Source: Desulfobacterales bacterium (GTDB taxonomy: Bacteria > Desulfobacterota > Desulfobacteria > Desulfobacterales > C00003060). From it: DNA of 36,476 bases. The DNA lies in the NCBI GenBank assembly GCA_023129535.1, contig JAGMBW010000143.1:1-36476 (forward strand). Reading direction: 5' to 3'. Of this stretch, positions 1 through 7,768 are shown piece by piece (position 1 is the first letter of the stretch; every line of letters begins with the position of its first letter). The notes beneath the pieces were generated by a model. That model was not told where the DNA came from. It was given only the letters and a program-made list of their open reading frames with translations, and made no database searches. The translations under genes and the position numbers were made by a program.

Positions 1-376
1 GGTTATCACAGGTGGTCAATTTTCGGTTGACATTCCGAGCCCCAGACGCACCAAACGCATGTGAGCACAAAAAACCCCACAAATTCTGCCAAAAATGCCC
101 GTTTCTGGCCGTCGAGAGCCACCCGGGGACCTCTGAGGCCAAGCAAGCAATTTTGACATAAGCTGACAATAGAAAACCTCAGATCTTCTCATGAAAAATG
201 GGGTCTTGGTACTCAGTTCATACTACTTTTCTGCATAGGATTAATGAATGAGTTCAAACGCCGCGTCCTGCTATGCCAAGTCGGAAGGAAAACCGAAAAT
301 CAAAATATATGGTTTCTGCTGGATTTGAGAGGTATTAAATTGATGCGAAGAGGACTTTTTCTGTGGGGCCTTTGGA
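1..376. other. Left-edge gene-free stretch
   Basis: No open frame of useful length and no RNA gene is recognisable here. The first ~180 bases are GC-richer than the following 200. The opening bases (around 10-40, reading GGTGGTCAATTTTCGGTTGA) resemble sequence often seen at the edges of insertion sequences, but no transposase frame or inverted terminal repeat pair is visible, so this is only an impression. The stretch lies downstream of the leftward hicA-hicB-orf3 cluster; no convincing terminator is seen in it. Confidence 0.4.
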
Positions 377-1069
377 CTAAAATATCCTTTCAAACTTCTC
401 CAAAAGTTTAAGGTGTGTGTCCGAATCAAATGGCGATTCTGTATAAAATACTTTTTTCTTCAGGCTCTGCCCCATTCTTGGTTCAATAGTTAAAGTTTTT
501 GATGCAAGCATAATCTTCTCTTGAGCCAGCTTTACGTCCGGCTCAAAGTCTACTTGAAAACTCATGTGCTTAGGTCGCATATCAAGATATTTATGTTTTA
601 GCAGCGGTAAAAAACCATTATGAAGAAAAGATATTAACTCTTCTGAATAAATGCTCATGTATTCTATATCTAAAGAAACTATGCAGGAAGTCTCTTCGGA
701 CTGATGGCAGGCGTCTGACATCTTGAAGGCTTTAATCGGGTCAAATTTCTTGATATCTTTTGCAATCGCCCCAAAAATTTTCTTTGATACCTGAGAGGAG
801 GATCTAGCCTCAAGAACAATCTTCCTGTTTTCAAAAGTAAGCTTGTTTATAATTATCTTCTTGTCCTCAAAGTCGTACTCTCCGCTATAAAAGACCAACA
901 AGCTTGAAGCCTCTTTCATGTGGAACCCGAAAGGCATTTCATGTTTTTGAAATTTATAACGATCTATCATATGCTCAATAAAATCTTGGCGCATTAAATG
1001 TGCATATGGTATGTAGTCAACCGGAAAAATATTTATCTTCTTTACTACAAGTTCTTTTATGTCTCTCAT
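377..1069 (-). CDS. Hypothetical protein coupled to hicAB
   Basis: A 230-residue protein that I do not recognise. It is rich in Lys, Phe, Ile and acidic residues, has no signal peptide or membrane segment, and looks like a soluble mixed alpha/beta protein. Its ATG overlaps the stop of hicB in an ATGA arrangement, so translation is very probably coupled to the antitoxin and the gene belongs to the toxin-antitoxin operon. It is AT-rich like hicA and hicB and unlike the housekeeping genes to the right, which suggests the three arrived together. A third gene in a hicAB operon could be a regulator, an accessory antitoxin or an unrelated passenger; the sequence does not decide. Real gene status is supported by length, coupling and composition; function is unknown. 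Confidence 0.7.
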   Translation of the reverse strand: MRDIKELVVKKINIFPVDYIPYAHLMRQDFIEHMIDRYKFQKHEMPFGFHMKEASSLLVFYSGEYDFEDKKIIINKLTFENRKIVLEARSSSQVSKKIFGAIAKDIKKFDPIKAFKMSDACHQSEETSCIVSLDIEYMSIYSEELISFLHNGFLPLLKHKYLDMRPKHMSFQVDFEPDVKLAQEKIMLASKTLTIEPRMGQSLKKKVFYTESPFDSDTHLKLLEKFERIF

Positions 1070-1659
1070 GGTCTTAGCCCTATTGGAAGGCGAGCAGGAG
1101 GCAAGGATGAGGTAACCACCAATGATGGGACACCGTAATCTGCTGCGTCATTGATATATTCAGTTTCCTTGGGACGCGGTCTGAAGATTTCTTCAAAGGA
1201 CTCTAGCCTTTTTTCCAACATTTCAAATTTTTTCGTAAGCAATTCGATGGCTTTTAATAGCTTGTCCTCGCGCTTTTTCATTTTCTGTTCTTCATATGCC
1301 AATATCGCGTGTGTCTCCAAGATTGATTTTACATACTGATTTAGACTAAGATCATTTATTTTGCTTTGTTTTGATAAAGCCATATGAAGTTTGGTGGGGA
1401 TTCTTAACAAGAATTTGCCACTAAAATCATCCTCAGAGATTGGTTCTGGTATGGGCAAATTTCTTTTAAGACTCACCTCTATCCAAAGGCTCTTTGCGTC
1501 CTGAAGTTTCTTCATTGCTTCGTGAAGGGTCTTTCCATCCGCCCCACAGCCTGGAAGATCGGGCACTTCTAAAGAGTAATGAACCTTTCCATCCTCAGTG
1601 TAGGTTTCAATAGTAATGGGATAGTTCAACTTTATATAGTACTTTAAGTCTTTCTTCAT
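1066..1659 (-). CDS. hicB: HicB-family antitoxin with RHH-like domain
   Basis: 197 residues. Residues about 8-65 match the HicB partial RNase-H fold, including the typical stretch EVPDLPGCGADGKTLHEAM (31-49). Residues about 79-117 (GKFLLRIPTKLHMALSKQS and onward) look like the ribbon-helix-helix DNA-binding domain found in many HicB antitoxins, which lets the complex repress its own promoter. Residues 122-160 are charged and probably coiled coil, followed by a tail rich in Pro and Ser that is longer than usual. It starts at ATG 1659 behind GGGAG, 10 bases after hicA ends, and its stop overlaps the next gene. Known role of the family: it binds and neutralises the HicA mRNA-cleaving toxin. Family assignment is firm; exact partner behaviour is inferred. 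Confidence 0.85.
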   Translation of the reverse strand: MKKDLKYYIKLNYPITIETYTEDGKVHYSLEVPDLPGCGADGKTLHEAMKKLQDAKSLWIEVSLKRNLPIPEPISEDDFSGKFLLRIPTKLHMALSKQSKINDLSLNQYVKSILETHAILAYEEQKMKKREDKLLKAIELLTKKFEMLEKRLESFEEIFRPRPKETEYINDAADYGVPSLVVTSSLPPARLPIGLRP

Positions 1660-1669
1660 GTTCGTCTCC

Positions 1670-1927
1670 CTATAAATCTAGCTTGTTGATCAGGTATTTT
1701 ATTATCCTCCCTCTATCCTTTTTTGACACGAATTTTTCCCGCCCGTGAGGTTCATGGGCAGTAACACGAATTTCACCTTTTATAAAAACCCTTGCTGAGC
1801 CTCGCTTGCTTTCCATCTCACAACCATAGTGAGATATCATAATCTTGACGAAAATGTCCCATGGCATTCTAATACTGTAATTCTTAAAGTTTTCGATATA
1901 ATAATCAATTTGTTTCTTTTTCGGCAT
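1670..1927 (-). CDS. hicA: HicA-like mRNA interferase toxin
   Basis: 85 residues, basic, upstream of hicB as is usual for hicAB. The C-terminal half (RGSARVFIKGEIRVTAHEPH, 42-61, then a Lys/Arg-rich helix) has the shape of the HicA double-stranded-RNA-binding-like fold, with a Gly-Ser turn followed by a beta hairpin carrying His58 and His61, one of which would be the catalytic histidine. Members of the family cleave mRNA in or near the ribosome and stop growth until the antitoxin recovers. The N-terminal ~30 residues are longer than in the compact HicA type. The ribosome-binding site is weak, which would keep toxin output below that of hicB. I am fairly sure of the pairing and less sure of the family from this protein alone. 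Confidence 0.65.
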   Translation of the reverse strand: MPKKKQIDYYIENFKNYSIRMPWDIFVKIMISHYGCEMESKRGSARVFIKGEIRVTAHEPHGREKFVSKKDRGRIIKYLINKLDL

Positions 1928-1950
1928 ATATCAACTTAAACTTTAATAAC

Positions 1951-1979
1951 TTAGTATCATAAATAGTATCATTTGTCAA
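1951..1979 (-). promoter_or_regulatory. hicAB promoter with direct-repeat operator
   Basis: Read leftward, a perfect TTGACA (1979-1974) is followed after 17 bases by TACTAA (1956-1951), a weak -10. Between and into the -10 lie two identical 9-mers, ATGATACTA, separated by TTT (complement at 1952-1960 and 1964-1972), a 12-bp period close to one helical turn. Two such half sites on one face of the helix are what a ribbon-helix-helix HicB dimer pair would bind, so this is probably the autoregulatory operator. The repeats are seen directly; the binding is inferred. Confidence 0.6.
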
Positions 1980-2529
1980 TCATTAAAGCACAAGTTACTG
2001 ATTTCATTGGAACAAACGCGGTGTTAGATTCACCCTATGGCATCCCATTCCGGTTTCGCCATTTTCGGCCTCCCCGTTTTAAAAGTCCAGTGTGATCCAA
2101 TGCTCTCAGCTCATATCTCAAAATTCTTGCTCTGTGTCAAGGATTACATTGCCAGACCTTCAAATATGCGCCAGGTTGCGTTGTCTTTGTATATGTGTGA
2201 ATTTGTGTGTTATATGGCAGAGAACGAAAAAAAAGCCCGTCAAAAGACGTGCCTGACGGGCTCTTGTGGAGATTGTTAACGATTACAACGAAGTTCTGAT
2301 GTAAACGTCAGAAAATTGAACAAATTCAATTTTTATCATGACATAATTATTCAATAACCCAAAATAGGTACTGAGATTCAAAAAAATCTAACGAATTAAG
2401 AATTACTGTGTCGCGAAGCCGATACACTAATTCATGGTTGAACTAAGCGATGTGATGGTATTTGGAATTTTAATGAAATTTGCTTAAGGGGTCTTACACG
2501 AGGTTGGAATGAATGGAGGCCATTTGGAG
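1980..2529. other. AT-rich gene-free stretch with a terminator
   Basis: Between the hicAB promoter and the Fic remnant there is no gene I can support. An 80-codon rightward frame at 2037-2279 runs over the terminator stem and has no ribosome-binding site, so it is not called. A tiny leftward frame near 2057-2025 (ATG behind GGAGG, ten codons) is present but looks incidental. The only clear signal is the intrinsic terminator at 2226-2262. The remainder (2280-2529) is AT-rich with a weak AATTGAA/TTCAATT hairpin around 2314-2336. The region looks like an insertion or decay zone. Confidence 0.45.
2226..2262 (-). terminator. Rho-independent terminator, leftward
   Basis: On the minus strand a perfect 9-bp stem AGCCCGTCA/TGACGGGCT (2262-2254 with 2242-2234) with an 11-base loop is followed by eight Ts. 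It is the first strong terminator downstream of topA and the Fic remnant, so it probably ends the long leftward transcript and insulates hicAB from it. Confidence 0.8.
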
Positions 2530-2748
2530 CTAATCAGAAGGTTGCAAAGATGACTCGTACAAGGTATCATAATAGCTCTCTTTTGTGCGTTCCGCCATCT
2601 GCTCCAGACTGATGTAGCGACCGACTTCGTAACCTGCCTTGTAGAGCAAGAGAAGTGTTAGAAGACGGGCCATACGGCCATTGCCGTCAAGAAACGGATG
2701 GATGCAAAGAAAATCCAGCACATAGGTTGAAGAAAGGTTACGCGAGTC
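2530..2748 (-). pseudogene. Fic-domain protein remnant
   Basis: The frame contains the hallmark Fic active-site motif HPFLDGNGRMAR followed by a well conserved helix region (LLTLLLLYKAGYEVGRYISL), but only about 70 codons remain. Full Fic proteins of this type are about 300-380 residues. In frame the sequence is open from 2748 (a TAA lies just before) and stops at 2530 soon after the YYDTLYESS stretch, so both the N-terminal part with the inhibitory and recognition elements and the C-terminal domain are missing. No ribosome-binding site is seen before the first possible GTG start at 2721. Intact relatives transfer AMP or similar groups to proteins; this fragment is most likely a dead relic left between topA and the terminator. 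Confidence 0.8.
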
Positions 2749-2782
2749 TTAGATTATGTATGAAGATGTAACCGCAAAACCC

Positions 2783-5080
2783 TTATGACGTGTTGGTATT
2801 ATCCTTGAGCGGCTGTCTGTAGGAGCACTCGTTATTGAGACACCGTAGGTGTGGTCCCTCCTTTTTGGTAGATTTTTCCACCAGAAAAGGGGCACCGCAT
2901 TTGGGGCACGTAACAGGCACAGGTTTGTCCCAGAGGGCAAAGGTGCAGTTTGGGTAACGGGTGCAACCGTAGAACAGCTTGCCTCGCTTTGATCTTCTCG
3001 AAACAATCTCTCCATTGCACCCTTTCTCGGGGCACCTCACACCAGTGGGCTCAGTTTTCGACGTGGCTCTTGCCTTCAGGGAGCGGGTGTTTTTGCAGGC
3101 CGGGTAGGCTGAGCAAGCTAAGAACGGGCCAAACCGCCCCAGTTTCTGCACCATGGGGTTTCCGCATTTTTCGCATATCTCATTCGTAGGCTGTTCTGCG
3201 GTCGGCTGTTCCATCTCAATTTGCCCTTTTTCATTGCGGGTGTAATTGCGGGTAAAGTTGCAGTGCGGGTAGCCTGAACAGGCAAGGAACGGCCCACTCT
3301 TTCCAACCTTAATCTTGAGAGGTTGACCACATACCGGGCAGTTCAGATCAACAGCCAGGCCAGTGCGTTTGACGCTCTGCATCTCTTTTGCTGCCCTTTC
3401 CAGGTCCTTTTTGAATGAACGGTAAAAATCTTCCAATACCGTAATCGAATCATTTTTTCCTTCCTCGATTTTGTCCAGATCGTCCTCCATACGCGCGGTA
3501 AAATCGACATTCAAGACGTCCGGAAAACTTTCTATCAAAAGGTCGTTGACGATAAAACCGAGTTCGCTTGGCCTGAAAAACCCCTTGACCAGGTCTACAT
3601 ATCCCTTTTGCCTGATGGTGGTCAGGATCGTCGCATAGGTGCTTGGTCTTCCGATACCATTTTCTTCTAACTCTTTGACCAGGGATGCCTCGGAAAACCG
3701 CTGAGGAGGCTGAGTAAAATGCTGCTTTGGTTCCAGTCGATGACATTTCAAGATCATCCCTTCACTCAGAGCTGGCAGTGCGTCCTTGCTGTCTGATTGA
3801 CTCTGGCTGTCATTTGACAAGGTATATAGCGCCATAAAGCCGGGGAAACGCATCACAGAGCCTGATGCCTGAAAAATGTATGGCCCGGCCAAGATCGTCA
3901 CCGAGGTCTGATCAAAAAGAGCCGGGTTCATCTGGCACGCCACAAAACGCTCCCAGATCAGTTTGTAAAGGGCCAGCTGATCCCTGGAAAGGAACCTGTC
4001 GATATCTTTTGGCGCGCGGAACACCGACGTGGGGCGTATTGCCTCATGGGCATCCTGGACCTTCTTCTTGTTCTTAAAGAAACGGGGTTTGGCTGGGAGA
4101 TAGTCGTGGCCAAATTCATCCTGGATCAGGTGCCGGGCTTCGTCGATGGCCTCCTGGGCAATGCGGGTAGAGTCTGTGCGCATATAGGTAATCAGGCCCA
4201 CTGGCTCTCCAGGACCGAGTTCGAGGCCCTCGTAAAGCTGCTGGGCAACCGACATGGTCTTCTTTGCAGAAAACCGAAGCCTTCGAATTGCCTCCTGCTG
4301 GAGTTTACTGGTAGTAAAAGGCGGGGCAGGATTCCTCTTCTGGGTTTTCCGGACGACCTTTTCTACCTTGAAACAGGCATTTGCAAGGTCTTTGAGGATG
4401 GCCTGCGATCTCTTTTCGTCCGGAATGTGTACCTTCTTGTTATGCTTCTTGATGAGTTTGGCGAGGAAGGGCGGGGGCGAGTCTCCTTCAAGGTGTGCGG
4501 TCACGCTCCAATACTCCTCGGCTTGAAAGGTCTGAATTTTCCTTTCACGTTCACAGATCATCCAGACTGCTACGGACTGAACACGGCCCGCACTCAAGCC
4601 CCGTTGAACCTTTTGCCACAGAATGGGCGAAATCTGGTATCCCACCAGGCGATCCAGTATCCTCCTGGCCTGCTGCGACTCAAACTTGTGCTTGTCGAGC
4701 TGCTGAGGGGAGGCCATAGCAGCGCGTATAGCGTTTTGCGTCAGCTCATGGAATAAGACGCGGTGAAATCTGCGCCCCCTTTTTTTAAGGATCTCGGCCG
4801 TGTGCCACGCGATAGCCTCTCCTTCCCGGTCCGGGTCCGGCGCTAAGTAGATATCCTTCAGATTAGCGGCTGCCTTTTTCAGGCCACGAATGACCTTCTC
4901 TTTACCCTGGACGGTTGTGTATTGGGGCCTGAATCCGTCTTCTATAGAAATGCCGAGTTCTTTTACCGGCAGATCTTTGATATGGCCGACCGTTGCGGCC
5001 ATCTCAAAATCAGGGCCAAGGTATTTCTTCAGTGTTCTGATCTTGGTGGGGGACTCAACAACAACAAGGGATTTACTCAA
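2783..5080 (-). CDS. topA: DNA topoisomerase I (type IA)
   Basis: 765 residues. The N-terminal Toprim domain begins at residue 4 (VVVESPTKIRTLKKYLG) and has its acidic metal site PDPDREGEA at 81-89. The catalytic tyrosine is Tyr299 in GLITYMRTDSTR. Four C-terminal zinc-ribbon modules follow, with cysteines starting near 581, 636, 683 and 725; the last departs from the usual spacing. The enzyme relaxes negative supercoils by single-strand passage. The start is TTG 5080 behind AAAGGA; the Toprim begins immediately after, so no other start fits. It follows dprA after 103 bases filled by a word-array palindrome. The topA-dprA neighbourhood is common in bacteria. The 3' end runs towards the Fic remnant and the terminator. 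Confidence 0.97.
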   Translation of the reverse strand: MSKSLVVVESPTKIRTLKKYLGPDFEMAATVGHIKDLPVKELGISIEDGFRPQYTTVQGKEKVIRGLKKAAANLKDIYLAPDPDREGEAIAWHTAEILKKRGRRFHRVLFHELTQNAIRAAMASPQQLDKHKFESQQARRILDRLVGYQISPILWQKVQRGLSAGRVQSVAVWMICERERKIQTFQAEEYWSVTAHLEGDSPPPFLAKLIKKHNKKVHIPDEKRSQAILKDLANACFKVEKVVRKTQKRNPAPPFTTSKLQQEAIRRLRFSAKKTMSVAQQLYEGLELGPGEPVGLITYMRTDSTRIAQEAIDEARHLIQDEFGHDYLPAKPRFFKNKKKVQDAHEAIRPTSVFRAPKDIDRFLSRDQLALYKLIWERFVACQMNPALFDQTSVTILAGPYIFQASGSVMRFPGFMALYTLSNDSQSQSDSKDALPALSEGMILKCHRLEPKQHFTQPPQRFSEASLVKELEENGIGRPSTYATILTTIRQKGYVDLVKGFFRPSELGFIVNDLLIESFPDVLNVDFTARMEDDLDKIEEGKNDSITVLEDFYRSFKKDLERAAKEMQSVKRTGLAVDLNCPVCGQPLKIKVGKSGPFLACSGYPHCNFTRNYTRNEKGQIEMEQPTAEQPTNEICEKCGNPMVQKLGRFGPFLACSAYPACKNTRSLKARATSKTEPTGVRCPEKGCNGEIVSRRSKRGKLFYGCTRYPNCTFALWDKPVPVTCPKCGAPFLVEKSTKKEGPHLRCLNNECSYRQPLKDNTNTS

Positions 5081-5103
5081 GGGGTATCCTTTCTATACTA
5101 TTT

Positions 5104-5173
5104 CGGAATGCGGAATGCGGAATGCGGATTTCAAATTCCTCAATTCCTGAATTCCTCAATTCCTGAATTCCGG
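5104..5173. repeat. Word-array palindrome, GGAAT type
   Basis: The left arm is three tandem GGAATGC units (5105-5127) and the right arm is an array of AATTCCT-like units (5135-5172), so the arms pair through GGAAT/ATTCC cores. It occupies most of the dprA-topA spacer and begins about 10 bases after the dprA stop when read leftward. Confidence 0.7.
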
Positions 5174-5183
5174 CTTGTCCGGG

Positions 5184-6275
5184 TCAGGGTTCACATCTGG
5201 CAAACAATTTGCCGGGGCTTTGCGTCACCAGGCCCTTTAACTCCAGTTGTAAAAGGAGGCTTGAGGCTTGTGCCGCTGAAAGCGACAGGCGTCGAACCAG
5301 CTTATCAATATGCACCGGGTAAGGACTCAGTTCATCTATTATCTTTTTTTCATCCGGTGTGAGTGATATGGTTCGTTTTTCCTTGGTATCCGCAGATGGC
5401 AGTGGCTGGGCGATGTTTAGCTCTTCAATGATATCATCCGTGTGCTCCACGAGCTTTGCGCCTTGCTTGATCAAACGATGGGTGCCCATACTCTTAAATG
5501 AGGCAACACTGCCTGGCACGGCAAATACCTCACGTCCCTGCTCGGCTGCAAGACGCGCTGTGATTAGACTCCCACTTCTACGGGTGGCCTCCACAATGAC
5601 AGTACCGAGGGCCAGTCCACTGATGATCCGGTTTCGTACGGGAAAGTTGTGTGCGTCAGGCGGGCTCAAAAACGGAAATTCTGAGATGACTGCTCCGCTT
5701 TCGACAATTCGATAAAACAGCCTCTTGTTTTCAGCCGGGTATATAGTACCCAGGCCGCAACCCAGCACAGCAATCGTTTTCCCCCCGCCGGCCAGTGCTC
5801 CAATGTGGGCAGCGGAGTCAATGCCGAGCGCCATTCCGCTCACCACGGTAAAGCTACGTCGGGCCAGGTCAGCACTCAGGCGTTTGGTTATGGTGCGACC
5901 ATAAGATGTGGCATTTCGGGACCCTACAATTGCAATATTCAGACTGTCCGGGTCAAGTGTCCCGTATACATAAAGCACAGGAGGGGGATCGTGTATGTGG
6001 CGCAGGAGGGTAGGGTAGTCAAGATCTGAAAAGGTGATGAGCCTAACTCCATTCTTCTGCGCAAGGGCCAGGTCCTCTTGAACCTTCCCTGGAATCTTGT
6101 GGCCCTGGATGGCCGATGCCAGATGATCATTAATCCCTTCTACCTGCAAGAGTTCTTCTCTTGACGCCGAAAAAACCTTTTCGGGCTCCCCGAAGTGTTG
6201 AATAAGGTGCAGAAACAAGCGGTTACCGACACCGGGGACAGATTTTAGGCCAAGCCACTGGATGAGCGATTCCAT
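5184..6275 (-). CDS. dprA: DNA-processing protein DprA/Smf
   Basis: 363 residues. The N-terminal ~60 residues form a helix-hairpin-helix-like region (GLKSVPGVGNRLFLHLIQHF). The central Rossmann-like domain carries the DprA signatures GSRNATSYG (118-126), SGMALGIDSAAH (146-157) and FPVRNRIISGL (211-221). A small winged-helix-like C-terminal domain follows (about 305-363). DprA binds single-stranded DNA and loads RecA during uptake of DNA by transformation; it is also widespread in bacteria not known to be competent. The start is ATG 6275, with only a weak ribosome-binding site. It lies between secF and topA in the leftward series. Identification is secure; competence of this organism is not implied. 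Confidence 0.96.
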   Translation of the reverse strand: MESLIQWLGLKSVPGVGNRLFLHLIQHFGEPEKVFSASREELLQVEGINDHLASAIQGHKIPGKVQEDLALAQKNGVRLITFSDLDYPTLLRHIHDPPPVLYVYGTLDPDSLNIAIVGSRNATSYGRTITKRLSADLARRSFTVVSGMALGIDSAAHIGALAGGGKTIAVLGCGLGTIYPAENKRLFYRIVESGAVISEFPFLSPPDAHNFPVRNRIISGLALGTVIVEATRRSGSLITARLAAEQGREVFAVPGSVASFKSMGTHRLIKQGAKLVEHTDDIIEELNIAQPLPSADTKEKRTISLTPDEKKIIDELSPYPVHIDKLVRRLSLSAAQASSLLLQLELKGLVTQSPGKLFARCEP

Positions 6276-6293
6276 AAGTCTGTAAAATTTCTT

Positions 6294-6446
6294 GCGAGTT
6301 ACGAGTTACGAGTTTTTCGGTGCTTGACGCCCGATACTCGATGCCCGATACACGATGCTTGATACTCGATGCTTGATACTATGATGTATGAATCCAGTTT
6401 GTATCTTTATCCAGTACCCAGTATCCAGTATCGAGTATCAAGTAGC
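6294..6446. repeat. Word-array palindrome, CGATACT/TGATGC type
   Basis: It begins with CGAGTTA units (6294-6314), then an array alternating CGATACTCGATGC and TTGATGC-like words (6321-6380), a short spacer, and a right arm of ATCCAGTACCC-like and ATCGAGTATCAAG words (6409-6444) that is the reverse complement of the left. It fills the secF-dprA gap. Confidence 0.7.
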
Positions 6447-6497
6447 TTTCCGAGCATGGCTCCTATACGAACAAGCGGGTGGCTGTGTCAAGGGTTT

Positions 6498-7571
6498 TCA
6501 GTGGAAAGGACGCGAGCGTAGTCTGGCGATCGGTTTTTTCATGGTTTGCTGCCAGATAATCAGAACAGGGCTTGCTACATAAATCGAGGAATAGGTCCCT
6601 ACGATAATACCGATAATCAGGGCAAAGGCAAAATCATGAATGATGCCCCCTCCCAGGACAAAGAGGGCTACAACCACCGCCAGAGTAGTCAGGGATGTGA
6701 GGAGTGTACGACTCAAGGTTTCGTTGATACTGCGGTTTATGATTTGTTCATAAGGCTGCCGGTGATATTTGCGTGAGTTTTCTCGGATACGGTCAAACAC
6801 AATGATTGTATCATTTAAGGAATAACCTATGATGGTTAAAAGGGCTGCAATAATCGGAAGGGTAAATTCTTTATTAGTCAGCGAGAAGACCCCGACTGTA
6901 ATGAACACATCGTGTATCAAGGCCACAATAGCGCCCATGGCGAATCTCAGCTTTAGATAAAAACTCAATGTTAGAGTGACCAGCAGTGCGATTATAATCA
7001 GTATCGGAATGCTCACACCAAATTTGGTAAATACGAGAAGCGTTACGATCAGGCCCGAAGCCATGATGATGCTCACCATCCATTTGAGCTCAAAGCGGCC
7101 TGAGATATAGACCACGATAAAGAGAAGGGCAGAAAACATGGCCAAAAGCGCCTTTTCTCTAAGGTCTTTACCCACCTTGGGACCCACCATCTCCACACGA
7201 CGCACTTCCACTTTGTTCTGCGGATAGGCAGACTCAATCACCCGTTTGATCTCAGGGGCAAGACTTTCCAGTGCCTCGGTCGATTCGGCTGCCCTGATCA
7301 GGAACTCATGTTCTTTCCTTTCTCCAAACCCCTGAACCGAAGTGATACCCAGACCCAATCGTCTGAGAGCGTTCTTGATAGCCCCGGGTTCAATTTCTTT
7401 TGCGAACTTGACCTGAACCACTGTTCCGCCGGCAAAATCGATCCCGTACCTGGGCCCCGCTTTTGCAACCAGGGAGATGATGCTGACGGCGACCAGCACC
7501 AGGGATCCCACAAAGGCGATTTTCCTTTTTCCTATGAAATCGATGTTTATATCAGGTTTGATAAACTGCAT
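6498..7571 (-). CDS. secF: Protein translocase subunit SecF
   Basis: 357 residues, longer than the roughly 300-320 typical of the family. TM1 is at about 16-36, followed by YGIDFAGGT (42-50) that opens the periplasmic domain. TM2 is at about 141-157. The conserved region with LLTIIGYSLNDTIIVFDRIR (244-263) includes the family's charged FDRIRE stretch. SecF works with SecD and YajC at the SecYEG channel and uses the proton or sodium gradient to finish protein export. An additional ~45 residues with two hydrophobic stretches (about 165-181 and 187-205) lie between TM2 and the usual LRFAMGAIVALIHDV helix. The start is ATG 7571. The gene follows secD after a 197-base spacer that carries a word-array palindrome. 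Confidence 0.96.
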   Translation of the reverse strand: MQFIKPDINIDFIGKRKIAFVGSLVLVAVSIISLVAKAGPRYGIDFAGGTVVQVKFAKEIEPGAIKNALRRLGLGITSVQGFGERKEHEFLIRAAESTEALESLAPEIKRVIESAYPQNKVEVRRVEMVGPKVGKDLREKALLAMFSALLFIVVYISGRFELKWMVSIIMASGLIVTLLVFTKFGVSIPILIIIALLVTLTLSFYLKLRFAMGAIVALIHDVFITVGVFSLTNKEFTLPIIAALLTIIGYSLNDTIIVFDRIRENSRKYHRQPYEQIINRSINETLSRTLLTSLTTLAVVVALFVLGGGIIHDFAFALIIGIIVGTYSSIYVASPVLIIWQQTMKKPIARLRSRPFH

Positions 7572-7648
7572 GGGTCATAGGTCTCGTAAGTTTTACAACT
7601 CATGGAATTCATATGTCTCTTGATGATAATCGATTTGTGCCATGCAAA

Positions 7649-7760
7649 TGGAATAATGGAGTGTTGGAGTACTGGAGTAGTGGGCAGCAAGAGCGGAAAA
7701 GAGCCTTTTTTCCTCCAAATCCATCACTCCAGTACTCCATTTCTCCAATACTCCGTGATT
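7649..7760. repeat. Word-array palindrome, GGAGTATT family copy 1
   Basis: The left arm (7649-7684) is a run of TGGAGT(A/G)(T/C)T-like octamers and the right arm (7721-7757) is the matching run of ACTCCA words. The ~36-base centre contains a run of six Ts. It starts within about 10 bases of the secD stop. The same words recur at 11293-11458, 17260-17346 and 34498-34620. Confidence 0.85.
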
Positions 7761-7768
7761 CACCGGGT

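Noticed and set aside
2037-2279. 80-codon rightward open frame
   Set aside because: It reads through the stem and A-run of the leftward terminator, has no ribosome-binding site and a composition unlike a protein.
4046-4756. 236-codon rightward open frame inside topA
   Set aside because: It is a shadow of the topoisomerase coding strand, and its translation has no family features.
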